From Candidatus Omnitrophota bacterium (GTDB taxonomy: Bacteria; Verrucomicrobiota; Verrucomicrobiia; Limisphaerales; UBA1319): a DNA stretch of 16,093 nucleotides. Made by a program: the position numbers and the translations under genes. Location: contig JAMCZD010000117.1 of NCBI GenBank assembly GCA_023473405.1, positions 1-16,093 of the forward strand. Direction: 5' to 3'. A model generated the notes under the pieces. That model searched no databases and was not told where the DNA came from. It saw only the letters and a program-made list of their open reading frames with translations. Shown in pieces: positions 14,921-16,093 of the stretch (position 1 is its first letter; each line of letters begins with the position of its first letter).

Positions 14921-16093
14921 ATGCACTCCCACAACCGACTCCTCCTTTTGGGTGTCTTCTTCCTGCTGCCAATCCAACTGACCGCGCAAGCCGGCTCCGC
15001 GCCGCCGCCTTACCGGGACGCAACCCGGCCCATCGAGAAACGGATCGATGATTTGCTGGCCCGAATGACGGTTCAGGAAAAGATTGGGCAGATGAATATG
15101 CCCTGCCTCTACGTTGGTGAATTGGGCCAATCGATGTCTGAAAAGGCCGAGGCGGTAAAACGATTTGCCGCCGGCACTTACCTCGAGGATTTCGGACCAG
15201 GCGGCGGTTTCTTTACCCTGCCCAACACGATTTTGCATGACGGCCCCCTCCAACAAGCGCTGTTTCTCAATGAACTCCAACGAATCGCCACCGAAGAAAC
15301 GCGGCTGGGCATTCCGTTGCTCGAAATCGAAGAGGGCACCCACGGCCTGATGTGTCCGGGCGGAACTGTCTTCCCCGAAGGCCCGGCGCTGGGCAGCACT
15401 TGGGACATGAGATTGCTGGGGCAAATCTACTCCGCCGTGGCCCGTGAGGCGCGCGCGATTGGTGTCCACCAGATTTTCACGCTCGTGATCGAACCAATCC
15501 GCGACCCGCGCCTGGGTCGTAATCAAGAGGCGTTCGCCGAGGACCCGTTCATGTGCGCGCGTATCGCTCAAACCATCGTGCGCGCAGTGCAAGGAAATGA
15601 CGTGTCGGCCGGGGACAAGGTCGTGGCCGGCCTTTGCCATTATCCGGGCCAGAGCCAGCCGGTTAGCGGTTTCGAACGCGGAGCGATGGAGATTTCGGAA
15701 CGTACCCTGCGGGAGGTCTTCCTGCCGCCCTGGGAGGCTGGTATCCGGCAAAACGGGGCCCTGGGCGTAATGGCCACCTATCCGGCCATTGACGGCATTC
15801 CCACCCATGCCTCGGAGAAGATACTGACTCTCATCCTTCGGCAGGAGCTTGGATTCAACGGATTGGTCATGTCAGAAGGCGGCGGCATAGGGACGCTGGT
15901 TTATGAGGGATTGGCGCCGTCACAAAAGGAAGCCGGTGCGCTCGCCCTCGCAGCCGGGGTGGATGTCGGTATTTCCTTTAGGATTTCGATGATGGCATCC
16001 CGTTCCATGGCCTCGATCAGGGTCAGGTCCGAGATTTCATCCTTGTTCGCAAGCGTAGCCGCCGAGATTGCAAAATCCTTGGGGCTCGACCAT
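14921..16093 (+). CDS. Secreted glycoside hydrolase family 3-like protein, 3'-truncated, unusual active site
   Basis: 391 codons open to the window edge; the genuine part ends near residue 350. A Sec signal peptide (RLLLLGVFFLLPIQLTAQAG) starts the protein. The GH3 N-terminal barrel follows: KRIDDLLARMTVQEKIGQM, IEEGTHGL, VFPEGPALGSTWD, IEPIRDPRLGRNQEAFAEDP, ISERTLREVFLPPWEAG, MATYPAIDG and GFNGLVMSEGGG. GH3 enzymes remove exo-linked sugars such as beta-glucosides. Two normally invariant positions differ: the KH(F) motif is CHYPG (C239, H240), and the nucleophile in (V/M)SD is Glu (E319). The C-terminal alpha/beta domain is beyond the window. The start lies 3 bp after the regulator stop, suggesting one transcript. 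Codons after about 15971 derive from an inverted copy of the regulator gene and are not native GH3 sequence. Confidence 0.82.
   Translation, partial: MHSHNRLLLLGVFFLLPIQLTAQAGSAPPPYRDATRPIEKRIDDLLARMTVQEKIGQMNMPCLYVGELGQSMSEKAEAVKRFAAGTYLEDFGPGGGFFTLPNTILHDGPLQQALFLNELQRIATEETRLGIPLLEIEEGTHGLMCPGGTVFPEGPALGSTWDMRLLGQIYSAVAREARAIGVHQIFTLVIEPIRDPRLGRNQEAFAEDPFMCARIAQTIVRAVQGNDVSAGDKVVAGLCHYPGQSQPVSGFERGAMEISERTLREVFLPPWEAGIRQNGALGVMATYPAIDGIPTHASEKILTLILRQELGFNGLVMSEGGGIGTLVYEGLAPSQKEAGALALAAGVDVGISFRISMMASRSMASIRVRSEISSLFASVAAEIAKSLGLDH
15972..16093 (-). repeat. Right arm of inverted repeat at contig end (probable chimeric fold-back)
   Basis: The reverse complement of these 122 bases is identical to 14705-14825 except for one extra base (TT at 16079-16080 where the source has a single base). 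That insertion would frameshift the regulator, so this copy is the erroneous one. It begins abruptly inside the GH3 barrel, 1,146 bp after the source arm ends, and runs exactly to the window edge. There is no transposase, terminal signature or target duplication. Fold-back reads, amplification chimeras or misassembly explain it best. Confidence 0.9.

Noticed and set aside
14816..15808. 330-codon open frame on the minus strand opposite the GH3 gene
   Set aside because: It is antisense to a clearly recognisable GH3 coding frame with signal peptide and family motifs. Its own translation shows no fold-like pattern; long antisense frames are expected in GC-rich coding DNA.
14705..16093. Inverted arms as ends of a mobile element carrying the GH3 gene
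   Set aside because: The arms are plain coding sequence of the regulator, no transposase lies between them, no target duplication is visible, and the right arm is cut by the window end with an indel.

Overview
The window looks like a metagenome-type contig end from a GC-rich bacterium (about 55-60% GC by eye). The most likely source is a Verrucomicrobiota member of the Pedosphaera/Limisphaerales type. That placement is an inference from gene content, not a computed phylogeny: a long DUF2723-like/TPR membrane protein, a GYF_2-domain membrane protein, a CxxC protein in front of rnc, and GC-rich palindromic spacers. Genes are densely packed, several pairs overlap by ATGA, and no gap between genes exceeds about 225 bp.

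Layout. 3-170: 3' end of an unrecognised gene. 261-1436: a TrmA/RlmD-family Fe-S rRNA uracil methyltransferase. 1548-6555: a tight three-gene cluster of a DUF2723-like/TPR membrane protein, a GT4 glycosyltransferase and a WecA/MraY-type sugar-1-phosphate transferase, together a plausible surface-glycan assembly unit. 6755-8371: metG. 8372-8592: a spacer rich in inverted repeats. 8593-11035: a GYF_2 membrane protein, a small three-helix membrane protein and galactokinase, closely coupled. 11140-12102: a minus-strand NAD-dependent sugar-nucleotide epimerase, convergent with galK across a spacer with two palindromes. 12196-14917: a putative zinc-binding conserved protein, rnc and a sigma-54-dependent response regulator. 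14921 to the end: the 5' part of a secreted GH3-family protein.

How the genes work together. Galactokinase and the epimerase fit Leloir-type galactose or UDP-sugar interconversion. The 1548-6555 cluster would consume such sugars for lipid-linked glycan synthesis. The remainder is housekeeping (rRNA modification, tRNA charging, RNA processing) plus one regulator. The GH3 protein is exported and differs from the family at two highly conserved active-site positions.

Main caution. The last 122 bases (15972-16093) are an inverted copy, with one extra base, of 14705-14825 inside the regulator gene. This is most simply a fold-back or chimeric artefact at the contig end, so the GH3 protein should not be trusted past about residue 350. 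I found no CRISPR array, transposase, rRNA or tRNA gene. Apart from the GH3 variant and the structured spacer, this is an ordinary chromosomal region, and I do not see a clearly new multi-gene system.
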